NCBI RefSeq assembly: GCF_027580225.2
Contig: NC_073358.2
Coordinates: 31,832,501-31,896,500, forward strand
DNA: 64,000 bases
Source: Misgurnus anguillicaudatus
Taxonomy: Eukaryota; Chordata; Actinopteri; Cypriniformes; Cobitidae
Reading direction: 5' to 3'
In this document: positions 1 through 11,221 of the stretch, in pieces
Layout: each line of letters opens with the position of its first letter
Position numbering within the stretch: position 1 is the first letter of the stretch
Notes under the pieces: model-generated
The model's database searches: none
What the model was told of the DNA's origin: nothing
What the model saw: the letters and a program-made list of their open reading frames with translations, nothing else
Translations under genes and position numbers: made by a program

Positions 1-197
1 GTGATACTAATTAATTTTGGTTCCAAAGGTTTTATTAACACAAGTTTAATAATAAAAAGTTTCCATCCATGAGCTATATGTGAAATGCAAGGCACAAGTT
101 AATTTCTCTCAAATAGAGCTATTGTGGTAACTCCAATATCGTACATTCCTAATATAAATAGCTCTGTTCTGATTAGCTTTGCTTATTGCACCACTTA

Positions 198-399
198 GGG
201 GCGGTTCACATTTCATGTGTAAAACCACATGGAAAGGCAGCGCACCACTTTTCTCCTACTTTTCAATGTGCTTTCAACGCTGCATTCCGTATTTTTAACT
301 CGCTGCGGCGCGGTGCACCTGGAAAAAAAGAGTGTGTCGCAGTGCGCATTAAAAATAACGTATTTGTGTGCGGAAAAGACGTGAAATGTGAAACGCTCC
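198..399. mobile_element. Harbinger-type MITE, family H1 copy 1
   Basis: The ends are inverted repeats (GGGGCGGTTCACATTTC at the left, its imperfect complement at the right). They are flanked by TTA on both sides (195-197 and 400-402), the 3-bp TWA duplication typical of PIF/Harbinger elements. The interior is GC-rich and the frame spanning it (186-485) is not a gene. A second copy lies at 31,289-31,530. Confidence 0.8.
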
Positions 400-664
400 T
401 TAGACAGGCAACTTGTGGTAGCATTAGCACATCTGTCTTAGCATGTTTTCAGGTAACTCCCCTTAATTTGGAATGTCCATTATAACAAAAGTCATAGTAG
501 AAAACCCCTAGTTGCTCAAGGAAAAAACACTAAAACCATCTATTGGAACTGAATCGTTTTAGGGGCCAGCCCAGACTTTTCACTGGTAAATTTTTTACTG
601 GAATTTGTCTCAGGGAAGATTGATTATTAGCTAGGTTTGGATTATTATTAACAGGGAAGTAGTA

Positions 665-770
665 AGGAATAGTTCACCCCAGAATACAAATTCTCTCATG
701 ATTTGCTTTCCCTCATGCCATCCCAAATATATACAATGTATTTTCTTTATTTGAACATAAATTAACAATT
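665..770 (+). repeat. Solo end of a cyprinid-type TTAA element
   Basis: The stretch beginning GGAATAGTTCACCCCAGAAT resembles the terminal part of a very common cyprinid repeat whose ends read AAAGGGATAGTTCACCC (recalled, not searched). Only one end is visible, with no partner inverted repeat nearby. Confidence 0.4.
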
Positions 771-1794
771 TCATATTAAAATGATGTGATGTAAAAAATT
801 AAAAGCTTGCAAAAAGCAATCCAGGTCTGATTATTGTTCATTACTTTCTCTCACAAAATATCATTTTGATTCAGAAGACATGTATTAACCCACTGGAGTC
901 ATTTGGACTTTAATGATGGATATTTGTGCTTTTTGGAGCTTCAACATTTTTTAGTCAAGATCCCCATATTCACTATTTATCAAGCACATAATTAAATCTT
1001 TAAAATATTCCTGTTATGCTAACCCTAACTTTTAATTTAATTTTTTTATACTGAGTGATTATTTCATTTGCTAGTAAATTTACTTAAATGTTAAGCCAAT
1101 CTATAATACCATGATAAAACTAAAATATAACGTTTTTGACAATATCTGGATGAATAAAAAAGTTACATTAAATAAAGGTTAAAATAGTAACCTTGTGGTT
1201 TGGTGTATATGTATATGAACCTCTCTTTTATGGCTCCTTTAAATGCTTTTCTGCTTACCTTTATGTGTATTTTGCATTTTGTGTCATGGGTGGAGCTGAA
1301 CTCGTTTTGAACTGATGGAGGCCAGAGACTGTCTAGAAGCAGCACAATGTTCTTATACTGTCAGGGTGAAGGACGACAAACCTCTCAGTCCGTTTGAAAT
1401 CTGCATGTAGCGATAGCTCATGAATAAATAATCCCCATACGGCATCTCATGCAAATCCATGCAAATGAGGTCTTGAGGCCATTGAGTTTCTCTGTGTGTT
1501 TGTGTGTGGAGATGAGAGTAAAGCAGTGGGTGTGTTTGCGTATGTGCATGCAGGAGTGTTTCTCAAATGTAAGCTATACAGTGTGTGCCTCTAATAAAAA
1601 ATTTGATTTCCACAATGAATTTATGACATTGCAGTTACAAGAGTATTGACACGTCTTACCAATAAAGACTACATGTGTTTTATTATAGTTCTAGTGCAGT
1701 TGTGTTCGAGATGCAAAGGGCGTCATATATAAGGTTTTCAGAAGGGTATTTACCAATATAGAAAATTAACCAAATGTGGAAGCTAGACTGTTTT
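771..1794. other. AT-rich DNA without a recognised gene
   Basis: Open frames of about 60 codons on both strands have no domain or splice context. A TG-rich patch lies near 1,490-1,545. I see no repeat ends here. Confidence 0.5.
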
Positions 1795-2485
1795 ATCTGA
1801 CGGATGTGCGTTGCCATGGTTACACACCTGGCCCAAAGTTAACTTCCGGTCTGTGTTTGTTTATCGGTCTGGCTAGTGGCTAAAATGACCTCTGAAACAA
1901 ATACCTTGTCGAAATTAAAAAAAATTAGTTTCCAAAGGATGAGGGGAGACGGCGAGCATGATCACTGTTGTGCAAAGAGAGGTTTGGCAGCCAGGCAAGA
2001 ATTCAAGGATCTATTGTTAACGCTGTATACATTTTACACAATAACGTTAGCTCAGAGTAGTAGTTGATACGCTTTAGTAGGGATGCACGATATATCGGCC
2101 GACATATCGTTATCAGCCGATAACTGGTTATTTTTAATATTTTGGTTTGTTGAACCACTTCACTTGCTCTTGCTGGCCATGTGGAGTTTTGATTGGTGCT
2201 TTCTGTGACATAGCACGAAAATGACACGTGTTGCAGGCTTAAGAGTATGCTAGTCTAGCGCAAAGACAAGATGTCCGCGGTCTGGGAGTCTTTCATTGTG
2301 AAAATAATATGAATATTTATTGGCCTATATATATATATCGGTTATCGCCCCCCAAATATAAAGAATTATCGGTTATCGGTATCGGCCAAAATTTCCATAT
2401 CGGTGCATCCCTACGCTTTAGCAATTACAATGTCAAGGTGAAATAATCAACAATTATGATTTATGTCATAATCGTGCAGCCCTAG
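1795..2485 (+). mobile_element. hAT-like relic, split by a younger MITE
   Basis: Residual sequence at 1,795-2,077 and 2,414-2,485 becomes contiguous when the insertion at 2,078-2,413 is removed. It ends in AATCGTGCAGCCCTA, the kind of terminus seen in fish hAT elements (TAGGGCTGCACGATT inverted). A 63-codon frame (1,876-2,067) opens inside it. A diverged partial copy occurs at 12,275-12,545, so this is repetitive and not a unique gene. The left terminus was not found. Confidence 0.5.
2078..2413 (+). mobile_element. hAT MITE, TAGGGATGCAC family, copy 1
   Basis: The termini TAGGGATGCAC and GTGCATCCCTA form an inverted repeat, flanked by a perfect 8-bp target duplication CGCTTTAG (2,070-2,077 and 2,414-2,421), diagnostic of hAT insertion. 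The interior is filled with CGATAT/ATCGGT repeats near the ends and has no transposase frame. Copy 2 at 4,005-4,359 is in the opposite orientation. Confidence 0.92.
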
Positions 2486-3056
2486 TTGCTGCTGTCGTTT
2501 TTGCAAACATAACGTTTCTGTCCTGTTTCTTGCTTCCTCACATTTAAATCTTTTAGGTTTTATCAAACCATAGACAATTAGACAGAATTTATGGGGTAAT
2601 AAAACTTAACTCTTCTTTAAAATTACTCTGAAATGCTCAAAGATTATCCTGAAGGAGTCTTTTTAGAATAGACATTGTAAAAAAACCTGTAAATAATATT
2701 TATTCTCACTTATTTATATTTAACAAATACGTATGTCTTTCACTTTTCTCTGTCAAACAAAACACAGACCTACCAAATACTTTAATGCATGACAGACTCA
2801 TTTGCAGCTTTTGTGCAGGATTGCATTTATCATTTCTTACATTCAAAAATCCTAAATAGATTTTTTCCAAGATTTACAACAAGACTTATTAGTGGTGCTT
2901 GCATTTTTCTTCTTCTTTTTGTTACATCGGCATGAAACCTCGCCGTGTAAATCGTCCCGCATGGTTTGTCGTAGACCCATGAATGAGGACTCAACTCGAC
3001 TCAACTATTGAGGAGAGGTGTGCTATGACTTTTATAAGCGCTCCTGTGCAGGATTT
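2486..3056. other. AT-rich DNA, nothing recognised
   Basis: No open frame, repeat end or RNA-like fold was recognised in this stretch. Confidence 0.5.
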
Positions 3057-3418
3057 CCGAAATGGTTGCGAAAAAACACCCGAAAAATCCCATAGACTGT
3101 CATTATAAAATGCCCGATGGATATCTTTGCACCACTGTGCCATAAAAACATGAGGATGGGCTCATTTTACTCATCAGGTATCCAGTCAGCCTCTCAGGAT
3201 CCTTACAGAGGTATTAATCTATGCCCCTAGCAACTACTATTGAGCACCTTAGCAACACAAATTCAAACAGTTATATCTTAAAATCTGAATGTCATAGTGA
3301 CATGGGGCGGGTTTACACAGTCATGCTTGCAAGTGGCCTATGGAGTATCATCCCTGACCACTCCCTAGCAACCAACCAAATATAGTACCCTAGCATTGAA
3401 TTAAACAAAGCCTTAGAG

Positions 3419-3610
3419 CAGTGGTTCTCAACGTTATTCCTGGAGGCCCGCTGCTCTGCACATTTTGTATGTCTCCCTTATTTAACACACCTGATTCAAA
3501 TCATGAGCTCATTAGTAGAGATCTTCATGAACTGAACGGAAGCTGGCAGATAGGAGAGATGCAAAATGTGCAGAGCAGTGGGCCTCCAGGAACGGAGTTG
3601 AGAACCACTG
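3419..3610. mobile_element. hAT MITE with CAGTGGTTCTCAAC ends
   Basis: The left end CAGTGGTTCTCAACG matches the right end TTGAGAACCACTG inverted. The flanking 8-bp duplication CCTTAGAG is exact (3,411-3,418 and 3,611-3,618). The arms pair across most of the 192 bp (GGAGGCCCGCTGCTCTGCAC against its complement), so the element is close to a foldback. The 90-codon frame through it is incidental. Confidence 0.93.
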
Positions 3611-4004
3611 CCTTAGAGACGCAGGGTTTTGATCATTTCACTTGTGGCTTGGGATATAATCACTGGTGGGTGCGAATTCACTCACTTTTTTAGAAACTGA
3701 TAAAAAAGCCTATATCTCTGCATCAGAACATCGTAGAGACATGGGGGTTGGTTTATATTATTCATGCTGACAAGCAGCCTTTGAGAGTATCATCATGGGC
3801 CACTGCCATACAACTCCCTAGCAACCAAACAGATGTACCCTAGCAACAGATTAAAAATGCCTATATTTCTGCATCACAACATCTTAGAGATTGGTTCACT
3901 TGTGGCTTGAAGTATAATCACTGGTGGGTGCCAATTCACTTCCTAGCAACCAAACAGAGGTACCATACCAACCTATTAAAAAGCCTATATCTCTGCATCA
4001 GAAC

Positions 4005-4359
4005 TAGGGATGCACCGATATGGACATTTTGGCCAATACCGATAACTCTTTATATTTGGGGGCCAATAACCGATATATATATAGGCAGATAAATATTCAT
4101 ATTATTTTCACAATGAAAAACTCCCAGACCGCGGACATCTTGTCTTTGCGCTAGACTAGCATACTCTTCTTAAGCCCGCAACATGTGTCATCTTTGTGCT
4201 ATGTCACAGAAAGCACCAATCAAAACTCAACATGGTCAGCAATGAGCAAGTGAAGTGGTTCAACAAACTAAAATAATCCATCATTTATCGGCTTTCATTT
4301 ATCAGCCTAATTTTGCTATCAGACCGATAACCAATAATATTAAAAATTGTGCATACCTA
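4005..4359 (-). mobile_element. hAT MITE, TAGGGATGCAC family, copy 2
   Basis: The interior is the reverse complement of copy 1 at 2,078-2,413. Both carry the same GCGCTAGACTAGCATACTC and AAGTGAAGTGGTTC blocks. The exact 8-bp duplication ATCAGAAC flanks it (3,997-4,004 and 4,360-4,367). It sits inside a tandem repeat unit, so it is younger than the array. Confidence 0.92.
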
Positions 4360-4440
4360 ATCAGAACATTGTAGAGGCATGGGGGTTGGATCGGTTCACT
4401 TGTGGCTTGGAGTATAATCACTGGTAGATGTTGCCATGGC

Positions 4441-5029
4441 AAGCACCACTTTACATTTTCTTCTAGTTTCAAATCTAGTTTTAGTTATTTTACTATTACA
4501 CGTTTACTAAAATGAAAAATAGACTATCAAAATAAACCACAGTTGAACCATAAAAAAACATCAAATCATAATAAATGCAATCATTTAATTTTTTAAACCA
4601 CAGTGCAGTTTGTAAATCTCTTGTGTATATTGTATATTGTATTTTGTGTATGTAAGCAACCAAGTAACCCTTTTAAGTTCTTTAATTAACTTGGTCATCT
4701 GAATATATTCTGATTCTGACATCTTATGTTTTTTTTTTTTTTTTGGGTGTTTTCCCTAGCTTGGGTTATTATCTGCAGTGGTTTAGCACTGGGTGATGAT
4801 GCATTGGGTGATGATGATGATGATGATGATGGCCCTAGACAAGACTGTGTGTGTGTGTGTGTGTGTGTTGCTGTGCATGTGGCCTTTGCCTGGATCAGGC
4901 ATGTCTCTGATTCTGCCTTGCTGTTGAACATAGACGGTGAACAGAGTAATTAGCCTATTGGTCAGTGTGTGTGTAACGGAGAATGACAGATTGAGTGCTA
5001 TAGAAAAGCAATATAATATGTTCACATGT

Positions 5030-5062
<33 letters not shown>

Positions 5063-5467
5063 TTCCCTGAAGCTGCATGTTTTACATGGGCTAAAGCCCA
5101 TTTTACATGGTATCTGTCTCTCATACAGGAGTGTAGGCTTCCACACATAAGCCAGTCATGCATGTGTGTGTGTGTGTGTGTGTGTGTGCGGAAGCAGAAG
5201 TGTGAGTGATTGTGGCAGCAGCAGTCTTATTATCCCTCTGTCCTCCTTTCATTCAATACTTGATCTCTCCCTCCCTCTCTCAATGTCCACTGTGTGTATT
5301 TTGTAATTCAGATAGAGGGGTTGTAGTATCAATAAAGCAGTAATGGAAAAATATGACAAACAGATTTTTAACCACAAAACCACTCATACTAAACTATAAC
5401 GCCACAATTTTCTTTAAATTCCTGGTATTTTTCATGGTATTGCAATTTACGTTAGTGTGCTCCTTAT
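4441..5467. repeat. Microsatellite-rich spacer
   Basis: Simple repeats dominate: a T run at 4,729-4,744, GATGAT at 4,794-4,830, a GT tract at 4,845-4,868, a CT tract at 5,031-5,062 and a second GT tract at 5,163-5,189. The overlapping frames of up to 126 codons on both strands are translations of these repeats, rich in His/Thr or Ser/Leu, and are not genes. Confidence 0.85.
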
Positions 5468-5571
5468 ATTGCTCAGTGGTAAAGCATTGTGTTAGCAATT
5501 CAAAAAGTCAAAGGATCCAACGTTGTAATACATTGTCGTATTGGATAAGCATCTGCTAAATGCATAAATGT
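5468..5571 (+). mobile_element. tRNA-derived SINE, diverged copy
   Basis: The head CTCAGTGGTAAAGCATTG resembles a tRNA A-box region, AAAGGATCCAAC is a decayed B box, and the 3' end GGATAAGCATCTGCTAAATG is the conserved tail of a common fish SINE. Related copies occur at 17,238-17,490, 50,640-50,732 and 63,584-63,690. Confidence 0.7.
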
Positions 5572-5599
5572 TTTTTTGCTGAATAAATAAGCTTTCTAT

Positions 5600-5775
5600 T
5601 CATGTATGGTTGGTTTGTTATGATAGGACAGTATTTGGCTGAGATACAACTATTTGAGTGCAAAAAATATATATTTTTGAACATTTGTACAGTTGTACCC
5701 ATACAATGTAATGTTGGCAATTGCTACAAAAATACACATGCAACTTATGACTGGTTTTGTGATACAGTGTACAGT
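5600..5775 (+). repeat. Deleted copy of a cyprinid dispersed repeat
   Basis: The order GTTATGATAGGACAGTATTTGG, then GACTGGTTTTGTGATACAGT, matches a zebrafish interspersed repeat I recall (its end reads TGACTGGTTTTGTGGTCCAGGGTCACA). The middle is much shorter than in the recalled form. No target duplication is visible. Confidence 0.5.
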
Positions 5776-5819
5776 AACAAATCCAGGGTACTTGGATAAA
5801 GTAGGGTGCTTAATTCTAA

Positions 5820-6087
5820 TGCTACGTACACACCAAACGCGGGGCATCACGTTACTCGCGGGATTTAACTTCGTTTAATGCAAATTTTTTGCTTGAGTTG
5901 AATATTTTTAACTTGGGCGAAGATGCGTTTAAGGCGAATATTGCGTATTTTCGCTGCAAATGCAACGCCCATATCGTGTCATTCGCATCGCCCCACGCGA
6001 GGACGCATCTGATAGCGTCTTTGCATTGACTTTGTATGTAATCTACTCGCGCAAATTACTGAACTCACGTCTGGTGTGAACCCACAG
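5820..6087. mobile_element. Harbinger-type MITE, family H2 copy 1
   Basis: The ends (TGCTACGTACACACC at the left, GGTGTGAACCCACAG at the right) are imperfect inverted repeats, flanked by TAA (5,817-5,819 and 6,088-6,090). The interior is rich in CGC/GCG. Related copies are at 29,287-29,703 and 43,723-44,195, the last in the opposite orientation. Confidence 0.8.
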
Positions 6088-6090
6088 TAA

Positions 6091-7360
6091 GGATATTAGA
6101 AATCTAAAATTTACAATGAGCATGCAGACTTTAAAGCAAACAAGGCATCTGCTAAATATTACAAAATACAGAAATTCATGTCATTTTGTAACAATTCAAC
6201 TTGTTGCACTCATAATATAATTTGTAATGTGTTGAATTATAGTAGACACAATGTTAAAGAGAAACAGTTTCACTTCAATAATGGGATCTCATTGTATGTG
6301 TACCTAAATCATATTCCATACATTCATCATTTCTCATGCAGGTCCAGATGAAGAAAGCTGTTTTTCCAAGAGGTTTATAGTTTCGAAAGTCTTTGTTTGG
6401 GGTTGTATGTGTGAGGATCCTTTCATAGACCGTCCCTGGATCAATAATTATATGTCTGCAGAATCGATCCAGAAATCCTGGATGGAGGAACCACTGTTAG
6501 ACCCTCCAGTATTAGACAATCTCTCTCTCTCTCTTTCTCTTTCTCTCTCTCTATCTCTCTTTTCCCCCACACCCCTCACTTCATAAATTAGATAGAAAGC
6601 ATTGGTTTTTCAGCCCCCAAGTGCCCCCCCAACACTCATACACAACATACACGCTCACACACACATATTTCTAATCGTCATTACCAGTACACTCCACTTA
6701 CACTAGCGTATGGCCTCAATTGGAGACACTGGCTACGAGTGCCAGACAGCCTATCCGAATGGGTTTATATGTTTGTGTGTGTTCACATGCATATGTGTAT
6801 GCGCTCTTGTGCCCCCACCTGCTGCCAATTCACTCAGCCAAAGAGTATGCGAGTGAGACAGACGCAGAAAAAAAAGAGGGTCTGTTCCCCTGGCTGGGTC
6901 ACAGGGTCTTGTGGAAGGACAGCCGTCCTCTCTCATTCATATTCATTCACCCTGTTTCTCGTCCCCGTCAGCTGCCACCTCTCCTGCAACACCCCCAACA
7001 ACAACCAGCCACCCACCACCCCCACCCCGAGCTTCTCTTTGAGCCCACTGAGAGGCTCTCCTTTCCAGCCACGCTTGCCTTTTGTTGCCTCCCGGTCCTC
7101 CCCTCCCCTGGTTCTTCTTACCGAGCGGCAGACGGCTTGTTGTGTTTGGGACCCAGCTGAACAAACACACACTGGGCCCGGGCATGATGAGGGGGGTTGA
7201 GGACACACCTGACACCTCCATGGCTTCCTTGAAACATTTGCCTTTACATTTCCCCTACACACTTTTAACAGCATCCTCTTGTGCTGGGATGTGTCAAGAT
7301 CATGTTGTTTGAGGACATATTTGACTTGGACTTTGGTGGAAAGTTTGCCAAATTAGGTTT
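6091..7360. other. Spacer with CT tract and C-rich block
   Basis: A CT-rich microsatellite lies at 6,519-6,560. From about 6,850 to 7,200 the strand is unusually C-rich and low in A/T, with overlapping frames up to 153 codons on both strands. None has a recognised domain, and overlap in several frames argues against coding. The block could be host regulatory sequence, but that is only inference. Confidence 0.4.
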
Positions 7361-7735
7361 AAAGGCACATTACACCTGGTATTTAGATGTGTTTTGTTCG
7401 ATCGGATCAAACGTGGATGAGAGAGATGCATGTTCGTTCACACCTGGTGATTTAACCCATCTCTTTTGTCTGAGGGGATGGTGTGTGGTCCAGCCCCTTT
7501 GCTTTTGTTTAAACTCGAGCAGGAGAAATGAGGGGTTTAAATTGACACACATCAGTGTACCGCAGCTGTTTTGTTATTAAACATGCTGAACAATGTTTTG
7601 TACATGTATATGTAAGAGCATTCTCAGATATTTCAGAGCCATTGATGAAATAAGATTGTGCAACTTTTACACAGTCGCAAAGTAAATCAAAAAAGAAATA
7701 GGCGGAAAGCAGCTTTTATATACAGATCAACAGAA

Positions 7736-7918
7736 ATGTGTGCAAACTGGAATAAGGCAGAGATCGGTGAGCACTTGCTGAAACTGAGATCGATCGTCAG
7801 ATTCATAAAACAGTTTGCGTCATGCGCAAGTTCAGATCAGACAATTAAAGCATGCGTGAGGTTTCTTCAGAGAAAATTAGCAGAGGATATTTTCCAGGCA
7901 TTTTCCATAATCTGCTAG
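7736..7918 (+). pseudogene. Fragment of Myb/SANT-like Harbinger protein
   Basis: The 60-codon frame begins MCANWNKAEIGEHLLKL. It resembles at DNA level the start of the frame at 55,540 (MSANWTEAEIRELVTIRAEA). The pattern W-x3-E-I/V-x2-L is typical of the Myb/SANT-like DNA-binding protein of PIF/Harbinger transposons. Only the first helix region is recognisable. It is far shorter than such proteins, which run to some hundreds of residues, and the frame stops at the border of the inserted element at 7,916. A non-functional remnant is likely. Confidence 0.4.
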
Positions 7919-8441
7919 CCTGGGAAAACCCAGACAACTTCCGGCAAATTTAAATTTGCTCTGCAAGTAGTCTGGCAAAGAGGGCATTCAAGCCCATTAC
8001 TAATGCAGAGAAATCGCAGCACCAATCAGGAACGTTAGGCTGGACTTTACACAATGACGACAGCGCAGCAACGATGAAGCAGATTTTGTACATTACAAAG
8101 ATGGATGCCGTAGTGGAACATCACTCGTTGGAATCAGCTATCGTGTCTGTTTTTAAGCGATTTAAACTTTTCCTTTCCGTTAAAACCCGAGCAAAGAACA
8201 GCGTTCATATCTAAAAAATATTTTATAGATGTCTTACTGACTGGATCCGGTAAAAGTCTGATATAGCTTTGCATACGTCATCTCTTTCATCGCTGTGATT
8301 GGTTTTAGGTCTATATGATTGGACACAGAGGCATTTAAGAGATGTCCGTTGGTGACGCCCCTTTGAAAATGATTTGTCTTTGAAGCTTTGCCAGACCATA
8401 ACTTAGTTACTACTGAGAATGGCTGGGGTTTAACCAGGCTA
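7916..8441. mobile_element. Non-autonomous TIR element, TAGCCTGG ends
   Basis: The left end TAGCCTGGGAAAACCCAG pairs with the right end CTGGGGTTTAACCAGGCTA. No coding frame spans it. A target duplication is not clear, so the superfamily is undetermined. It sits inside the 7,361-8,835 relic. Confidence 0.65.
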
Positions 8442-8835
8442 ATTGCGTGCAAAAATGACTAATTATACGGATTGGCTGTACACATGAAGATGCAAGGGTG
8501 TCAGTTTCAGATTTGTCCACTCTGGGATCCGGTTTCAAAAAATAGCGTATTCAGGCTCCCAAATGCCGGATCCTGGAGGAAATGCTGATTCAATAATTTT
8601 TTTATGTATACAGCTAAACAAAGTCAAAACTGATGGAAAAACATTGGGCTCGGTCTAGAGTTGGCGGTCTTTAGTGGCTGTTCAAACATATTCGACCACA
8701 TGCACCACAAAAGCAATCCCATCTAATGTTTTTGACTACCTCTAAATCCTAAATGGTCGAAAGTGGACGAGTTCAAACCATTCCACACCGTGTTTACACC
8801 TGTGTTTATCGTTGACCACTTGTGATCCTTAAAAC

Positions 8836-9615
8836 ACATAAGAGTCACATTGATATCGTCTGTGGATGATATAATATTCAATTGCATACTGTACTTACAT
8901 CTTTCTGACAAATGTAAACATTTATGTGTACAATATAGAGTTGATTTACACCAGTGTTTAAGCCATTGCCTGAACTACTGTAATTTTAGGCTTAGACAAG
9001 CAGCCTGCTGTCCGGTCAGAAGATTTTCTTGAAATAACTTTGCTTTTGTATAAATATAAAATGGCAGATTGTGCCAAAAAGTGAAACTTTTGTTTCATCT
9101 GTGTATAGAGTATTGTTCCAGCAGTCTGCTGTGACATCCTAGTGGGTTTTTAGCAAACTTGAGACTTTGTTATCAGAAAGCAGTGGTTTTTTAACGAGCA
9201 CCACTCAGTGTTTTTCTCATGGTAGAATTATGAACACAGATGTTATAAAGTAAAAGAGATGTCTGTAGATCATTAGCTGTTACCTTTATCATTCGCTTGA
9301 GGATTCTACATGCCTGCCCTTGTACTGATCTTCATAAGACGCCTACTGTTATTGCGAACAGCAACAGCGCTGATTTTTCTCCACTTGTTAAGTATCTTCC
9401 TGATGATGGACAGATGGAGGACCAAGACTTTAAAAATCCTTTTATTTCCTATTTCAGGGTTTTCCGCTTCAACAGCCCTTGCTTTGAGTTTTTTCTGAAA
9501 TCTTTTGTGATCAGAACACATAGCACATCAATTCCCAACAGACTTTTCAAGAATTTTTAATTAACGTTAACATACTTTTTCATTAAATTACCAATTAATA
9601 CTAATTCAGTACAAG
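8836..9615. other. Spacer, nothing recognised
   Basis: Three overlapping frames of 62-87 codons around 9,297-9,560 lie on both strands with no recognised motif. I see no repeat ends. Confidence 0.45.
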
Positions 9616-9819
9616 TTAAAGGGCACCTATGGTCCGATTCACATTTTTACATTTATTTTGGTGTGTAGGTGTGTATTAGTACATGTTAACGATATGCAAA
9701 AGGAACATACCTCAAAGTAAATGTATCGTCTCCAACGTAAATCTCCTTTCTTGGACTACAACAAACACACAGATTGTTAGCATTGCATTGTGACCGGATC
9801 TTTTAAACATGGTAAAGAG

Positions 9820-11221
9820 TAGGGATGTCCTGATCCGATCACGTGATCGGAAATCGGCCCCGATCACGTGGTTTCAGACTCGATCGGAATCAGACGTTAC
9901 CTCCCGATCAGGACTCGGATACATATGCAGGGTTTAAAATCCGGCGTCAATGTCTCGTTCTACTCTGCGCCAGTGTACGCGCTGCGCTGGTGCGTGTGAA
10001 CTGACGAGAAGAGAATAGGCTTGTTCGACTTCATGCGGCGCCACCAGAACCGTCAGCTGGATGACGTCAAAGTTTCGCGAGAGCGATTTAAAAGCAAACT
10101 CCTCCGTGTGATTTCGCGGATCACTCTCGCGGTAGTTTGACATCACCGGGCTGTCGATTGTTGAGGCGCCGCATGAAGTTGAACAAGCCTATTGACGTGT
10201 TTTCATTCATAGACTTCACACTCGTGCGTGCAGGGAACCCACGACAAAACCGGGTTTTTACCACTCATTTAAACAACGCGTTGATCGTTTTTGTCATCAT
10301 GTGCTCATCATGACGCAGCTCCGTGTCTCACTCAGAACCTCAAGAACGCGCATTCGCGCAGGATCATTTGACATTACTGTAGAGATGAGAGAGAGAGAGG
10401 GGTAAGAATGATGCCCACGTCGAAAAAACTTAGAAGTCTAGAAACAAAGTGTCACTCATTTCATTACAATATGATAACTAGATAACTGGATACAAATTAT
10501 TGTATAGTTTAATAAAATAATGTATTTTGAGTATACAAGTTAATTATGACCTAACTATATCTCTATGGCTATTTTATAAGACATGTTGCTGAATCAGTAT
10601 GTTGTTTTTCTTGTTAATTGAGTCTTTTTGGGTAGCCTATTTTATGCCTAGAATTAGTCAAGGAGGTTGAGTCTTATAACTTCCTTCAAAGTTTGATCAA
10701 TTATGCATAATGACATGTGCAACAAATGCATATAGGGTGTCAGACTCATAGATTTGCATAATTTAAAGTTCAGGTTTTAAAGTTTGGGTCAACATGTGGC
10801 ACAGCTTTAAAATTGAAACTTATAAAATCCTATCAGAGGTACAAAATGTCATTGAAACACACCAGTGGCTTTGCTGTCATCAGGATTAAACATGTTACCC
10901 CTCAAACCCTCCCTCCCAACAGAGCCTCCCCACAAAACAAATCCCAATTTAACCCCCTGTGCATACATACTATATATATTCTCATTATTTTTGAACACAT
11001 CTATAGTTATGCGCTGGCACAGAGTTAGACCCTTTTGACTCCACACAAAAACAGCAATGCGTGCGGCATGACATAAGGAACATCCTGGATCTGTTTTTTC
11101 GCTCTTCTTTATTCTTTTTTTATGTATTATAGAAGTATCGTATCGGGACTCTGTATCGGCAGATACTCAAAATCACATTACTCGGACTCGAGGGCAAAAA
11201 AACCTGATCGGGACATCCCTA
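9820..11221. mobile_element. 1.4-kb hAT element, TAGGGATGTCC ends
   Basis: TAGGGATGTCCTGATC and its inverted partner GATCGGGACATCCCTA bound the element. An exact 8-bp duplication GTAAAGAG flanks it (9,812-9,819 and 11,222-11,229). CGATC-rich subterminal repeats are present (GATCACGTGATCGG near the left). No transposase frame survives; frames are 65-71 codons. It contains a further inverted-repeat unit at 10,014-10,193. Confidence 0.93.
10014..10193. repeat. 180-bp inverted-repeat unit inside hAT
   Basis: AATAGGCTTGTTCGACTTCA, continuing to GCGGCGCC, recurs inverted at 10,165-10,193 with one mismatch over 29 bp. This looks like a small MITE nested in the hAT, but no target duplication is evident, so it may instead be a palindromic part of the hAT. 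Confidence 0.65.

Larger units (their letters stand above)
3057..4440 (+). repeat. Diverged tandem repeat block with two insertions
   Basis: Phrases recur in the same order: CCCTAGCAACCAA, GCCTATATCTCTGCATCAGAAC, GTAGAGACATGGGGGTTGG, CACTTGTGGCTTGGAGTATAATCACTGGTGGGTG. Three to four imperfect units of very roughly 200-300 bp are visible. Two hAT MITEs (3,419-3,610 and 4,005-4,359) interrupt the array. The CCTAGCAACC motif is a known kind of fish repeat (recalled). Confidence 0.75.
7361..8835. mobile_element. Harbinger-like relic, split by another element
   Basis: The left part carries CACATTACACCTGGTATTTA and a GATCGGATCAAACGTGG block. The right part near 8,750-8,830 carries the complementary kind of sequence (GTGTTTACACCTGTG and GACCACTTGTGATCC). 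Between them lies a short Myb/SANT-like frame (7,736-7,918) and an independent 526-bp element (7,916-8,441). Exact ends and target duplication are unclear, so the boundaries are approximate. Confidence 0.45.

Noticed and set aside
3057..4440. CRISPR-like regular repeats
   Set aside because: Units are long, diverged and contiguous, and the host is a vertebrate; this is a satellite-like array.
4695..5209. Overlapping open frames of 63-126 codons on both strands
   Set aside because: They are translations of GT, CT and GAT microsatellites, seen by the His-Thr, Ser-Leu and Asp runs.
5468..5571. Possible tRNA gene
   Set aside because: A and B boxes are degenerate, no cloverleaf can be drawn, and a SINE tail follows.
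6720..7312. Five overlapping frames up to 153 codons
   Set aside because: Open on both strands in a C-rich block, with no domain, no clear splice sites and no initiation context.
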